This document shows, in pieces, positions 24,448 through 37,500 of a stretch of 64,000 nucleotides of DNA; position 1 is the stretch's first letter, and every line of letters begins with the position of its first letter. Both the position numbers and the translations under genes were made by a program. This DNA is from Ferruginibacter sp. (GTDB lineage Bacteria > Bacteroidota > Bacteroidia > Chitinophagales > Chitinophagaceae). The notes beneath the pieces were generated by a model that did no database searches, was not told where the DNA came from, and was given only the letters and a program-made list of their open reading frames with translations. The stretch spans positions 62,001-126,000 of the forward strand of contig NZ_JAQBNR010000056.1 of the NCBI RefSeq assembly GCF_028288465.1. Reading direction: 5' to 3'.

Positions 24448-25923
24448 TCAACTAACAAATCTTGCCACTGGTATAGAAAAATAAAATACAGAGCCCTGGC
24501 CTTCCTCACTTTCGGCCCAAACCCGGCCGTTGTGCGCTTCTATAATACGACGGCAAAGAAAAAGCCCAAGCCCTATGCCTTCTAGGTCTTTTGTTTTTTC
24601 CGTTCTGAAAAAACGGTCAAAAATATAAGGGAGCTGTGTGGCGGGTATGCCCAATCCCCTGTCTGTAACGGCTACCGTTATTATACCCCCGGTTACAGAA
24701 ACGTTCAGCAGGATCGTTGTACTGCCATTTGAATATTTAATTCCGTTACTCAGGTAATTGGTTACAACCTGTATCAACCGGTGCCTGTCTCCTGCAGCCT
24801 GACCGGCTGTGCCATTTACCATAATTTTAAATGCCGGCTGTAATACCTGCACCGTATCAATTGCCTCCTTAATCATTTCATCAAAATCAAATTCATTTAT
24901 TTCAAGAACAAAATTTCCAGAGTGGATTTTGGTTGCATCATAGAGATCGGTAATCATCTTGTTCAACCTGAAAATGTTGTTCTGACTGCGTTGTACAATT
25001 TCTGCAGACCTCACCAGGTCGTTACTGCTGATGGCCTCCTTTATTACTTCATTACACAGTATTACGTTTGAAAGCGGGTTACGAAGTTCATGCGCCACAA
25101 ATCCTATAATGTCCTCTCTTTCCCGTTCCGCCTGCTTCTGAATTGTTATCTCATGAATTACCAGTAAAATTCCATCTGGCAGTTGTGTGTCTTTTAAAGG
25201 ACGTCCTGTGATATTAAATACCCGGTCACCGCTCTGGGCTGCAACTTCCAGTTCCAGGTTTGTAAAAGGCTTCCTTGTCGCCAGGGTGTTTTTCAAATTG
25301 CTTATCAGCTCACCTTTCCTGTCGTAGGGTGCAATAAATGCGGTAAAATCTGCAATTAGTGCGGAAGAACCGGGATTACTAAAAAGCGAATAAAAGGCAG
25401 TATTTGCTTTAACCACATTGAGCTGATTATTCAACAAAATAACAATGTCGTCAATTGTTGTCAGCATGCTTTCATTCAGATCGTGCGCCTGCCTTGCCGC
25501 CAGCTCGGCTTTTTTTTGCCCGCTGATATCCTGTAATAGTTTTAATATCCTGCGCTCATTATGGGCGCTGGTTATCAAAACCGATTCACCACTTACCCAG
25601 AGAAAACTGTCATCTTTTTTTACAAAATAATTTTTATCATCTGCATGCCCCGCTTCTGCTACTTGTTGCAATTCTTTTTGAGGCAATTGATCCATCTGAT
25701 CCTTGGGCGTAAAAAATATCCTGAAATTCTTACCCTTCAAGTCGAACTGGGTATACCCAAATGTATTTGTAAATGCCTTATTTACAAACAGCACGTTGCC
25801 TTCCACATCCATTATAAGCATCGCATTTACGTGACTGTTATTATAAAGGTTAATGAAGAAGTCGCTATAATTTAGTGATGGTGTTTCATCTTTCATAAAG
25901 TTTACAGCCGAAGCGTTAATCAC
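24448..25923 (-). CDS. PAS sensor histidine kinase
   Basis: This is a 491-residue soluble sensor kinase. PAS 1 lies about residues 20-140 (GNVLFVNKAFTNTFGYTQFDLKG with PAC-like WVSGESVLI), PAS 2 about 148-265, HisKA about 270-340 with the H-box FVAHELRNPLSN (H278), then HATPase_c with N-box YLSNGIKYS, DRGLGIP, F-box IFDRFFRTE and GIGLGLFLCRRI. No transmembrane helix is seen, so it senses a cytosolic cue such as redox or a small ligand through PAS. It is directly followed by its response regulator. The start ATG at 25923 is reasonable; an ATG 27 bases in would also leave all domains. Confidence 0.92.
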   Translation of the reverse strand: MINASAVNFMKDETPSLNYSDFFINLYNNSHVNAMLIMDVEGNVLFVNKAFTNTFGYTQFDLKGKNFRIFFTPKDQMDQLPQKELQQVAEAGHADDKNYFVKKDDSFLWVSGESVLITSAHNERRILKLLQDISGQKKAELAARQAHDLNESMLTTIDDIVILLNNQLNVVKANTAFYSLFSNPGSSALIADFTAFIAPYDRKGELISNLKNTLATRKPFTNLELEVAAQSGDRVFNITGRPLKDTQLPDGILLVIHEITIQKQAEREREDIIGFVAHELRNPLSNVILCNEVIKEAISSNDLVRSAEIVQRSQNNIFRLNKMITDLYDATKIHSGNFVLEINEFDFDEMIKEAIDTVQVLQPAFKIMVNGTAGQAAGDRHRLIQVVTNYLSNGIKYSNGSTTILLNVSVTGGIITVAVTDRGLGIPATQLPYIFDRFFRTEKTKDLEGIGLGLFLCRRIIEAHNGRVWAESEEGQGSVFYFSIPVARFVS

Positions 25924-26562
25924 TTCCAGCTGATTGACGAAAACAAATTACATGCCTTTTAGTGCTGAGTGAGCATATCTGGTAATGACTATGGGATAAC
26001 CGTCCCTCATTTAATTAAGGTTTATAAAAAATGACTTTTTTAAAAGTGGAAAAGGATAGCTTGTCATCACCTTTTTATACCGCTATTCCTGCGGATATTG
26101 AGTTAACAATTTCGGGTAACAAAATACACGCCTCGTTAGGGTGTAGAGCCCCGGCACCAATTCAATAAAAAGGACTTCCATCTGCTCAAGGCCGTGATCG
26201 CTTTTTCGTTAACCATTCTTTTTCTTAGCGCTATGATTTTCTTTTTTATTATGCGTTGTACTTCGTCCGCGGTCATCTTGTTCTTCCCTTTCCCAGCTAT
26301 CGAGATTGTCTTTATTTTCCGGCCTTTTTACAGCGTTATTTTGCGGCGCCGGGAATTGCTTCTTTTGTTGAGCTGATACTTTGATTGTTTTGATAAATGA
26401 TTATTTTTTAGTGATTTGTTTGAAATACATAATATTCAACTACTGGCCAATTAGGAAACTAGAATTGATACACCGGAAGGCCCTTGGTAACCCGCCGGTA
26501 TTCTTAACAGTCGCTTTTACGCAACTGTTTACCATTTGTTATTTGATAAGATATCCGATAAA
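25924..26562. other. Intergenic stretch with an ATG-less frame
   Basis: Only the open minus-strand frame at 26209-26400 (listed separately) looks at all coding. A plus-strand frame at 26194-26376 is its shadow. Confidence 0.4.
26209..26400 (-). pseudogene. Hydrophilic open frame without a start codon
   Basis: The frame runs 63 codons from just after a TAA to a TAA at 26209-26211. It encodes a polar, disordered-looking stretch (QQKKQFPAPQNNAVKRPENK, then LDSWEREEQDDRGRS) with natural composition, but holds no ATG, GTG or TTG near its start. It may be a gene that lost its start, or chance. No family is recognised. Confidence 0.25.
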
Positions 26563-26772
26563 CTACGATGCTTTTGAAGTAGTCGACGACACACTTTCAA
26601 CCCATCCAACTACTTGCTCATGACTGCGGCCGAGTTTTTCCATAAGGCGATTTATTAAGTCCTCATCCTGCCCTTCTGCAAAGTCTACATCGTCATTCGA
26701 AAGTTGTGGCTCCGCTTCCAATAGCATTTGTTTCATTTTTTCCCAGTCGCATGCTAATTGTAATTTATCCAT
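26563..26772 (-). CDS. CsbD-like small stress protein
   Basis: This is a 69-residue protein of the CsbD-like form: a W with K/Q-rich helix at the start (CDWEKMKQML), P-Q-L-S-N-D-D-V-D-F-A-E-G as the turn, then LINRLMEKLGRSHEQVVGWV. CsbD was first described as a sigma-B stress gene of Bacillus subtilis; function is unknown. Small soluble alpha-helical protein, probably cytoplasmic. It ends about 640 bases from the histidine kinase, and no neighbour shares its strand closely. Confidence 0.75.
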   Translation of the reverse strand: MDKLQLACDWEKMKQMLLEAEPQLSNDDVDFAEGQDEDLINRLMEKLGRSHEQVVGWVESVSSTTSKAS

Positions 26773-27090
26773 AGATTTATATTTTAAAAAGTAATTGCAT
26801 CATTTTTTAATTATGATGATACAAAGCGTGTGCAAATTTTGTGTTTCGCCTTATCTAAATTGAAAAGCCGTGGTCGTGCCGGAGCAATGGTTGGGTACAC
26901 CCTGCTGAAAAGAAAATAGAATTGGCGCAGGAATTAATATCTAATATTGAGACATTAAAGCAACCTTATTTTAGCCAAAAAATTAAATTCAAATTAGGTG
27001 TGGTGGCGGGGAGGGATTGTAAATTTATATGTTTTAATAACCGCAGCAAATATCGACCAGCGAGGGTTGGTGAAGTAATTACTGATGATT
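26773..27090. other. Intergenic stretch, nothing recognised
   Basis: A plus-strand frame (26922-27230) runs into the DUF763 gene and is not supported. I see no RNA gene or strong hairpin. Confidence 0.45.
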
Positions 27091-28308
27091 TCAAAATAGT
27101 TTTAATTGAACATTGCCGGGCTTTTGTTTCCCTGGCTTTGCGTCACCGAAAACCGTTTTACCCCCGTACTGCCAGGATTCAGTATTTTCTTTTTGTAGCA
27201 GCTTCTCAAAATGTGCTTCTTCGGCAATAAAATCTTTTTCAGCTTTTATTGCTATTTCATGCAGCTTTTTCACCGCTTCCGTTTTGTCGTTAAAACCCAG
27301 TTTAGATTTTTCAATGCCGGTTCGCAAAATATGAAGGGTTTCATCATACACTTTAGTTGGAACCGGAAAGGGATGACCGTCTTTACCGCCATGTGCAAAT
27401 GAAAAACGTGCCGGGTCTTTAAACCGTGACGGTGTGCCGTGTATCACTTCACTTACCAACGCCAGGGATTGCAATGTGCGGCCACCAACCCCCTTCAGCG
27501 ATAGCAAGGATTCAAAATTTTCAACCTGCTGTTCATGAGCTATCCACAGTGCGGCACCGAGTCTTTTTAAATTTACATCTTTGGATGTCACGTCATGATG
27601 GTTTGGCATAATTAATTTGCTGAATTCCTTCAACACGAGGTCCGGCTTTTCCATCGTCAGTTGAACGATGGCTTCCCTGGCTGGCCCGGCATCTGATGAT
27701 ACCAGGTTCAAAATTTCGCCCTGGTTTTTGCCACAGATACCGGTATGCGGTGCATCAACAAACGAATCAAGGCCTGCTGAATGCCAGTGATAACGTCGTG
27801 CAGTTTTATCTTCTGTATTCATTCCCTGCTGTACAACGGTCCACTGCCCGGTATTGCTTACTATAAAATTGTGCGTATACAATTGAAAGCCGTCCTGGAT
27901 GGCCGAACTATCAACCTTTGCAGTAAGTTTGCTGGCCTGTATCAGTTCATCCCCATTCATTCCTGTAGTATCGGCCAGCCTGAACAATTCATCCGGTGTT
28001 CGCTTGGAATATTTTCCTTTACCGCCGCAAATAAAAATGCCCAGTTCCTTTGAAAGCGGATTGATCGCCTTTTTTAATGCGCCCATCACAGAAGTGGTAA
28101 TCCCTGAGGAGTGCCAGTCCATGCCCATCACTGCGCCAAGGCTTTGAAACCAAAACGGGTCGGATAGTCTCCGGAGCATTTCCTGGTTGCCATATTCCAG
28201 TATGACAGATTCTGTAATGCCAAGGCCCAGCTTAGCCATTCGTTCCGCAAGCCATTGAGGAACGTAACCGTAATGAAGGGGAAGATCAGCTGTGCCAGAT
28301 CGTTTCAT
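27091..28308 (-). CDS. DUF763 domain protein
   Basis: This is a 405-residue protein that is DUF763 over almost its whole length. It starts MKRSGTADLPLHYGYVPQWL, which is the highly conserved opening of the family. GMDWHSSGITTSVMGALKK, IFICGGKGKYSKRTP, RRYHWHS and GVGGRTLQSLALV are further conserved blocks; the last resembles a helix-hairpin-helix DNA contact. The family is found in archaea, thermophiles and scattered bacteria and may act on nucleic acid, but no activity is proven to my knowledge. It stands alone. The start ATG is clear. Confidence 0.9.
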   Translation of the reverse strand: MKRSGTADLPLHYGYVPQWLAERMAKLGLGITESVILEYGNQEMLRRLSDPFWFQSLGAVMGMDWHSSGITTSVMGALKKAINPLSKELGIFICGGKGKYSKRTPDELFRLADTTGMNGDELIQASKLTAKVDSSAIQDGFQLYTHNFIVSNTGQWTVVQQGMNTEDKTARRYHWHSAGLDSFVDAPHTGICGKNQGEILNLVSSDAGPAREAIVQLTMEKPDLVLKEFSKLIMPNHHDVTSKDVNLKRLGAALWIAHEQQVENFESLLSLKGVGGRTLQSLALVSEVIHGTPSRFKDPARFSFAHGGKDGHPFPVPTKVYDETLHILRTGIEKSKLGFNDKTEAVKKLHEIAIKAEKDFIAEEAHFEKLLQKENTESWQYGGKTVFGDAKPGKQKPGNVQLKLF

Positions 28309-28567
28309 GGAATAAAGTTACAGCTTTTTAATTGGGCTCCGGAGCCATGGCTGGGACTATAAACCAGGATAGTTTTCGCAAACGTTTGCTGCTGCTGTCA
28401 CGGTATACTATTTGTTCAGATACAAATTATTATCATTCTCAGCTCCCATCGCAACGCTACCTATTGCCGACACGTTGCAACATCTTTTGGAGAAGATACA
28501 GGGAAACTTATTTTTTAAAACTCTCCAGATTTCCTCTGTAGGTATGATTACGAAAAAAACGCAGATA

Positions 28568-31500
28568 CTATTCTTTAATCAAAGCAATTGAGATTGTCTC
28601 AGACCTTCCGGTAATAGTCACCTGGTATTTTCCACCCGGCAAATCGGTATCGGTTAAAAAATCATGCGTTGCATTGCCGCCGGCATGGCTGATATCAACC
28701 TGTTTCAGTAGTCGTGCATCCATACTAAACAACTGCATGCGGTAGTTTCCTTTTGGAACATTATTAAATTGCAGCACCACTTTATTATTGCTGATGCTGT
28801 TGCCATTTAAAACGATAATACCGGCTGCAGCAGATTTATCAATGCTCACTTTTACAACCGGGCTGTAATTTTCATTCCCATCTATTCCCAACAATCTGAT
28901 GCGGTAATAATGCCATCCCTGCGCAGCATTTTCATCAAGCCAGTTATATGCATCACCGGATTGATTTTTGTTTACAACTGCCACTGTGGTAAAATTAGAT
29001 CCGGTCATGGATGATTGTACTTCGTATCCCTTGGCATCTAGTTCGTTGGTGGTATTCCACTCAACCAAAATGTTTTTTTGTGTGCGGCTGGCTTTAATGC
29101 CGGTGAAAGTTACAGGCAGTGCTATCTGTTTCTTAAGTACAATGCTAAACCTGTTGGAAGCATAAGAAGCCGGGTCTGAGTTGACGGTAAAAGTAATATT
29201 TGTAACACCGCCCATATTTACCATTGTATTGTTGGTAGTTGCGGCATAGTTATCTTTAACCACTGCATACTGGCCACTGTTCTGCATAGCTTCAACCGTT
29301 ATCTGAAGCAGGTAGTTTTGCTTTTTGAGGCTGTAGAGATTTAGAAAAGTAGTATCATTTCCATCAATTGTTTTTCTTCTTTCTATAGCCAGGTTTTTAT
29401 TGTTCCTGTTTATGCAGAGATTTTCACTCTGGTTAAGGATTTTAGCCGCATCGTTCCTGTCTACATTATTGCTGTTATTGTCATTATACGTAGTCAGTAC
29501 TCCGTCCGCAAAAGAGGCTGATCCATCTGTGTTTATCCCCAACAAATTAACCCGTATTTTTTCGTTGCCATACACCGGTCTGAAAAGTTGGTCGCTGCCC
29601 CCGGCATTTTTATCTGTTTCCTTAAAGGTTATTGTTCCCGGGTTAACCCCATCGAGCGATTCAACAAAGAAGGCTTCCCCACTGGGAATGTACCTGCTCA
29701 CCGGACTAACAGATGTGGTTGCATCATAACCGTTATATCCATTCCATATCAGCACCACGTACCCGCCTGTTACACCCATCTTCGGATCCCACAAATAGAT
29801 TTTATCATTCACATTGTTTTTGCTTATTGTATGAAAATCAATGGCAGCCGGGTAAGGATTGCCAACCAGCGTATAGCCAGTCGCATTCACATTCGCTGCT
29901 ATGCTGCCTGTTACCACCTGACCTTTTGCCCTCAGGATAGTTGGCGTAAGTGCGGCATTTACACCAAGGGATAAATTCGTACTTCTGTCGCCGCGAATAA
30001 ATAAAAAATAAGCGGGATAAGTTGTGATAGGCATATTAGTGCCAGGAAGGGTGGAAAAAGTGTTGGTTGTGCTGTTGTAATATTTAATGGCGGCATTGTT
30101 GTTTACTCCCTGGTCAAATCCGTTAGCTGCCATGCCACCGGTAATATGGGTACCAAAACCCGGGTTTGGATTTCCTGAAGTAACGCCTTCCTGCCATGCT
30201 GCATTGATAGTGGGCGCAGTACAGGAACAAACAGGTGCAGTCAATAAGCGCCACTGCCGTCCTGCAGATATGTATCGTTCGATGGTTACGTTGCCGGCAA
30301 TACTGTTGCCGCTGATTGTTCCGCCTTTGGTAATATCAGCGAACTGTGCGGTACCGGCAGGGCCAGACTTTAAAGTCAGATAACCACCCGTTGTAAGCAT
30401 ATTGTTGTTAGAACTGAATGACAGGGATCCGGTGACATTTTGTTGCCCGGCAAGGGTAACATTGTTACCAATGATAAGATTTAATAGATTGTTATTGACA
30501 AAGCTGCCTGCAGGAATTGTTTGTGCAGTGCTACCATTCATTTGTACGGTGCCAGCCGACACGTCGAACGTACCGGCGTTATTGATGGCACCTCCCACCT
30601 GCAATGTACCACCGGTTACTGTAAGCGAGGCTCCGTTACTGATGTTGAGATCATGTACCGGAATAGTACTGGTAATGACAGGATATACAGATAATCCGGA
30701 TGGAATAGTGATGTCGGCTGTAGCAACCGGTATTCCTCCGCACGACCAGTTACCTGTATTGTTCCAGTTGTTATTGACTGCACCAGTCCAGGTGTTCGCA
30801 GTGCCAACCGTTACAGAAGTGCTGGTAACAAACTGGCTGCAATCGCCGCCTGCTGGTATTGTATAGGTAACGGTATAGGTGCCGGGTGTACTGGAAATTA
30901 AATCGATAGCCCCGGTAGCCGCATTGATTGATAAATTGGTATCAGCAGAATAAATGCCGCCGGATGTTCCGGTAAGTGTAACGTTTGCTGTGCCTGCAGT
31001 GGTACAGTAAGGCGAAGCGGTATATGAAATGGTCGTACTCCGGTTACAAATCTCGCCAATAGCAAAATCCCCGAATGTGGTAACAGCCGTAGCTTGTATG
31101 CTGGTAGCATTGCGGGCTGCAGCTACCGGCCACGACCAACTGGTTCCGTTATAGGCAGCTATATCAAACAGGGTTGTATTGGCACCTGCATCTACGTCAG
31201 ATGCTTTAAAATTAAATGTTGCTGTATAATCTGTGAAGGCAATTCCATTGTTGGTTAATGTAAAATAACGGTTTACGCTTTTTGACGCATTGATATTTGA
31301 TGTACCAATGTTGGGGTGATCTGTAGCAGTAGCAGATGCGGTAAGACTACCCGCAGTTGTAATAGTTGAAAAGGCGATTGTCGCAGGTGTATAGCTTGAC
31401 AGATCTCCAATTTCAAATGTTTTACTGGTTGTACCAACCGGCATATATTTTTGTAAGTTTCCATTCACCCAGCCTGTATTTTGGGCTGCGCCGGTAAGTA

Positions 31501-34500
31501 TCCCTGTTGATGACTGGCTAAGGATGTTGGTACCGGTTTGAATATTGCCTGCAATAAAATTCAATGTTCCGTTTACAGCCAGGTTGGAAGACAAGGTTAC
31601 AAAACCACCTGTGTTATTGATGGTTAAGTTGTTGAAAGCCGAACCAGAATAAATATCCTGTGCAGCAGTACCATTCATTGTAAAGGCAGACGTACTGCTA
31701 TTGATAGTTCCGTTGTTGAGTATGTTTCCACCAACGGTATAGCTATGGTTGCCCGCATTTAAAACAGACCCGCTTACAACCCGTAGTTCGTTTGTAACAA
31801 GCCAGTCGGATGACGGCGTTATACCTAATGCATTGGTGTTATTGATGTTTACGTTTTTGAATGAAACAGGAGTACCCGCCAACGTAAGTGCACCTGAACC
31901 GGCAAAATAAACGCGACCTGTACTGGTAAAGTTAGTACCCAGGTTTACAGTCGCAGCAGACGAGGGCGAAAAAGTAAGTGTACCGCTGCTGGTTATAGTT
32001 CCATTGTTTGTTACATTACCCAGTATGGTGTGTGATGATGAACCTCCATTGAAAATTCCACCACTACCAACCGTCAGGCCATAGGCTACTACCCATCCCA
32101 CACTTGGATTTACCCCACCGGTATTGTTGATGTTAAGATAACCGTATTGAGGAACCGACGTTGAATTCAACACCGGCGAAACGGAACCGTTGAAATTTAC
32201 GGTGATGGCCACAGTTTGAACTGCATTGATCAAATTCAATGTTTGCAGTACATTTCCTGTAAAAGTAGTGCTGCCCAGGTTGTATAAAATGCCGCTGTTG
32301 ATTAAATCACCATTCATGGTAACCGCAATACTACTGCCGCCACTTAGCGATCCCGTGTTGGTGATATTCAACAGACCATTGATCGTCATGTTACTCAAAA
32401 AAGTATAGCTTCCTGAAACAGTTATCTGATTAAAAGTAGTGGTGCCTGTAATGTTTTTTGCAGCACCCGTACATAAAATGGTACTGGTTGATGGCGTAAA
32501 ATTGCCGCTGTTCGTCCAGTTGCCATTTAAAGAAATTGTATTGGAGCCGGCATCAAACGTAGCGCCGCTTTCGATAGTTAAATTGCCGGTTACGGTTGTA
32601 CCCGTATACAATATTTTGGTGCCGCTATTCCTGAATATAATATTTCCATACACCAACCCCGGCAGCAAGAGGTGCTGCGTACCAGTACCATTAAAAATAA
32701 TGGTACTGCCCGTCGATAAATAATAATTGGCGAATTTGGTTGGTGCATTATCAGCGCCAATAATTAATGTAGCTGCATCTGCCATTGTAGCTGATCCTCC
32801 GGCAATATCCCTGTTAAAAAAGTAGGATCCGATATCCAGTGTTCCCGAAGTGCCTACAAGATTCCCTTTTAGTATAACGTCTCCTGTAAGGAGGGCAACA
32901 GAACCAACCGGTTTATTAAATTCCAGATTATTAAACGTAGTGGCAGATATTGTTTGCGTTCCGCTGCCATCAAATATTACGTTAATTCCCGTACCATTAT
33001 AAGTGCCGTTGTTGTTCCAGTTGCCACCAACATGTAAAATATTGTAGTTGCTCATTATTGCTGCGGAAGCGATGGTAACATTTCCTGTTATGGATGTGGT
33101 GGTAAGATTGTCAAATTCACCTGCTGTAACCGTCAGGTCACCGCCAACGGCAACGGCATTGCTAACGGAGGCAATAGACGACGACTTATTAATGGTAAGG
33201 TTATTATAAGCAACAGCCCCGATTGATTGGTTAGTGGCCCCGCTGTAAGTGACCGTTCCCGTGCCGGGTGTAAATGTTCCGCTAACATAATTATAATCTG
33301 CAGCTATATTTAAATTGCCCGTGCCGGTAAAAGCGATATTTGCGCCGCCAGATTCTGTCAGCGTGCCCCCAACGATTACGGTTCCTGTGCCGATGGTAAG
33401 ATTTATTGCATGGCCAGTTGTTCCATCGCTGAGCAATAAGTCTCCGTTTACTGTTATGTTTTGGTTGTTGGCATTGATGGTATGGGTAATATTACCCGTC
33501 CAGCTGCCATGAATATCACCGGAGATCAGTGAGCCTCCGCTGGCCATTGATAAGGTAAGCGCCTGCACACTTCCAAAGTTGATATTCTTTACAGTAACTG
33601 CAGTGCTGATAGTCGGGTGATTAGTAAAGGTCGCTGTTCCTAAATCTACAATATCAGTGGCTGAAGGCGGTGCTGACGCAGAACCCTGTAATACGGTCCA
33701 GTTGGCCGCCGTATTCCAATCCGTACTAACACTGCCATTCCATTGTACCACGTTTGAATTAGCTGAACAAGTCCAGCGGTTGGTTATATTGGACAAACCG
33801 CTTTGCTCAACATAGTTGGCCGTGGTACTGTTTGCTGATTTACCAGAAGCCGTCCACGCAACGCCATTGTAACGCCATAACGCCATAGAAGATTCATTAC
33901 TGCCATTCAATTCATCATCTTCATAATGCAGGCGCAAAGTTGCATTATAGCTACCGGCAGGTACGGTAATGTTATATACCCTGCTGATGGAGCCACCAAA
34001 AGGAAAGTCACTGATGGTACCTTTTGTTACTGATACTGTAACGCTGCTTACAGAAGCAACTGACGAAAATGTAATGCTGTTATCCGGCCCTTCAAAAGCA
34101 TAAGCTGCCCCGGTAGTAAAAGCATGCGTTCTTTCAATTGTGCCCAGTATTATTCCATTACCTGTCCTGGTATTTGTGATAGTGAGCGTGTTGGACCCGG
34201 TTAGTATTGTTCCAAGGGTCATGTTGACCGTTGCTGCTGATACATTGTTTTGTAAAACAACAGCCGTGGTAGCAATGGCATTATTAACGGTTAAAATATT
34301 AAAGGTTGTTGCACCGAAAATATTTGTATTCTGACTGCCGGAAAATTGAATGGTACCGGAACCCGCGGTAAATGTGCCATAATTATACCAGTCATTATAA
34401 ACAGTATGCGTATATGATCCGGAAACAAATGTAGTACCAGTAGCAATGGTAATATTGTCATTGATGGTAATGTTGCCAGCTGCTGTCTTACTATTTCCAT

Positions 34501-37500
34501 TTGACAAGGTTAAATTATCATACGTGATGGCGTTGATATTTTGTGCACCTGTGCCATTAAAATTGATCGTGTTGGGAGTAGAAGAAATTACATTCAGCGT
34601 ACCGGCCGTCATCGTTAAAACGCCTGCAACGCCGGCAATAGAATTAGCAGACAACTGTAGTGACGTTCCATTAACAGTTATATTAAAAAGATTGGCGGTG
34701 CCGCTAAGCGTGGATGCACCGGTAAAAGTTGCAGTGCCCGCAGTGGCAGTTAAACTTCCGGCCACTATCAGGCTGGATGAAACTGAGAAACTGGCATCGG
34801 TTGTAATAGTACCGGTAACAGATAGTACAGCAAAGCCGGTTATTCCGGCACCGGAAATACTTTTAGCCGCACCGCTCATTGTAATGGTTCCGGTACTTGC
34901 AGCGAAGCTTCCTGTTACCGACAGGTTGCCGGTAACAGAGAAAGATGCGGCAGTGCTTACAGACCCGCTTACCGTTAAATTATCTACTGAAATTCCGGTT
35001 CCGCTGATGGTTGTTCCAGCTCCGCTCATTGATAGCAGACCGCCGGAAGCCTGGTTAAAGGAACCAGAACCGGTGGTGGCAAGATTACCTGTTAATGCAA
35101 TACTGCCATTGGAAAAACCAACGAGTGCAGCAGCAACAGTAAGGTTATTAAAATTCTGTATCCCGGACCCACTTACAATGGTTCCCGTACCAGTAAAAAT
35201 AATGGTGCCGGTATTGCCATTGAAGGTACCGGTGTTCACCCAGTTGCCGCCAATACTGCATGAAAAGCTGCTGCCATTAAAAACAGTTGATGCACCGATC
35301 GAAACATTGCCGTTGATGGTTATGTTGGAAGCTGCAGTATAGGCGACAGATGTACCACTGCCCGCCAGGCTGCTCAGGTTACCTACAATCGTTAGCGCAC
35401 TTGACGGAAAAGTTTTTATCACCGCACCTGATGAACTGGTAAGCTTAAGATTTCCATACAATTGATTGGCTACCGTTTGATTGGTTCCCCCATATTCAAC
35501 TGTACTTGCTACTACCAATGTGTTGGTGGCGTAATTGGACGGGTAAGTATTGGTGCCGCCTATTTTTAAAGTAGCGTTATTCGATACTGTGAGCGTACCG
35601 CCGGAGCTGGTTCGGTTGGCGGTAAAGGTAGCAAGGTCAAGCGTTCCACTGCTTACAGTAAGATCCCCACTTATATTTACGGTGGCACTCAACGTAACTG
35701 CGCTGGTATTGGAAGCAGTCAGACTATTAAAGGTGGTAGCATAGGTACCACCTATAGTTTGGGCGGCAGTTCCGTTGAAACTAACGGTAGAAGTGCCTGC
35801 AGTAAAAGCGGTTGCTGAAACATTGTTTGTCCAGTTTCCTTTCACCGCCAGGTTAAAATTATTCGCACTCAATGTACCGGCTGTTAGTAACAGATTATTG
35901 TTTACTGTAGCAGCAGCTCCCAACAGCAAACTGCTTGTATTATTAACGGTCAGGTTATTAAAGACCGTTACTCCTGAAAAGGTTTGTTGCCCGGAAGTAC
36001 CGTTAAACACTGTAGTTCCATTGTCTGTAAAAGTACCGTTGTTGGTAAGGGTACCTGCAATATTTAAAATGCCGGAACTGGTATTTGTTACCGTTGCCCC
36101 GGAATTTATTGTAAGCCAGTTGCACGAAACACTGCCTGTAATGGAAGGCATTCTGACAGCAGTTGATGGAATGGCCACATTTGTCAATGAACCAGGCACT
36201 GCGCCATTATCCCAGTTACCTGCGGTGGCCCAGTCGGTGCTTACATTACCTGTCCATTGAGCCGAGTTGTCCATTGCAGTGAAATCACCAAAAGCCGTTA
36301 AGGAAGGCGAAGTAAAAGTATTGGTGGATGTGTTAAGGGCAGCCGTAGTAAATGTAACCCAGGGACTGGAACCGGTCCACTCGCTCATCAGCAAATTTGC
36401 TTCTGCACCTGTTACATCAGCATCTGTGTAAGTAACAGCTACGGTAGCATTGGTAACTGTATATCCTGTTGTACTAACAGGCCAGTACCTGCTTATATAG
36501 TTGGTGGTGTTGGCATTATTGGGATGCTTGGCGTTTACAACCCTTATACTTGCTGAACCGGTTGTATAAGTACCAGCAGTGAATGTAACTGTAAGGGGAG
36601 AATATTCCGTTGTACCCGTATTATCCCCAACCGGAAAAGTATAAGAAGCCGAAGCCGCTGAAGTGCCATTTTTTATCACAGATCCTGCTCCGGAAGCAAC
36701 AATCATATTGGTTACCGAAAAAGGACTACCGCCAACTGCCGGTACTGTTGCGGCTAAAGTTAAACTGTTACTTCCCAATACCAGGTTACCGGAAGTTAAT
36801 GTTAGTAAATTACTAATTGTTACGGGCCTGGACAACAATACGCCACCGGTACCGTCATTGATCTCCAGCTGATACAGTGTTAAGGAACTTGTAGCGCCAT
36901 TGATATTTTGTGTTACACTGTTGCCTGTAAACATTAGCAACCCGTTATTGTGGTTCAGGGTGCCGTTGACTGTCAGGTCGCCATCAAAATCAGTTTCGGT
37001 AGCAGACAGCGTGAGCGTTTTTGTTGAATTAATGATCGCCGTATTAAAGTCCGTTACCGATGCCCCGCTTATAGTTGTAGTTCCGTTAAATATAATATCA
37101 CTGCTGTTGTGATCAAAGTCGCCATCGTTGGCCCAGTTGCCGGAAACAACTACTTTGCCGGTTGCACTGTTGGAAATAAGGAAGCCCGAAGAGGTTATTG
37201 CGATAGCGCTGAAATTGGAAACAGCGCTGCCCGATATCGTGTCGGTGCCATTAAAATTTACTGTGCCTGACGATATAAAAGGCGTTGCATTGGTACTGTT
37301 GTTAACCCAGTTACCGCTGATTGTAATGTTATTTGCTGCTGCGTTTAGTTGTGCCCCGGTGGATAGTTGAATATCGTTGTTGACAATAGTTGCACCAGCC
37401 AGCGATTTTACACCTGCTGAGGAGCTTGCCAGGTATAAATTATAATAAGCAGAAGACGGTATTTTGACGGTCTGATTACCCGAGCCATTATAGTTAACCG

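Noticed and set aside
26922..27230. 102-codon plus-strand frame
   Set aside because: Overlaps the end of the well-supported DUF763 gene on the opposite strand.
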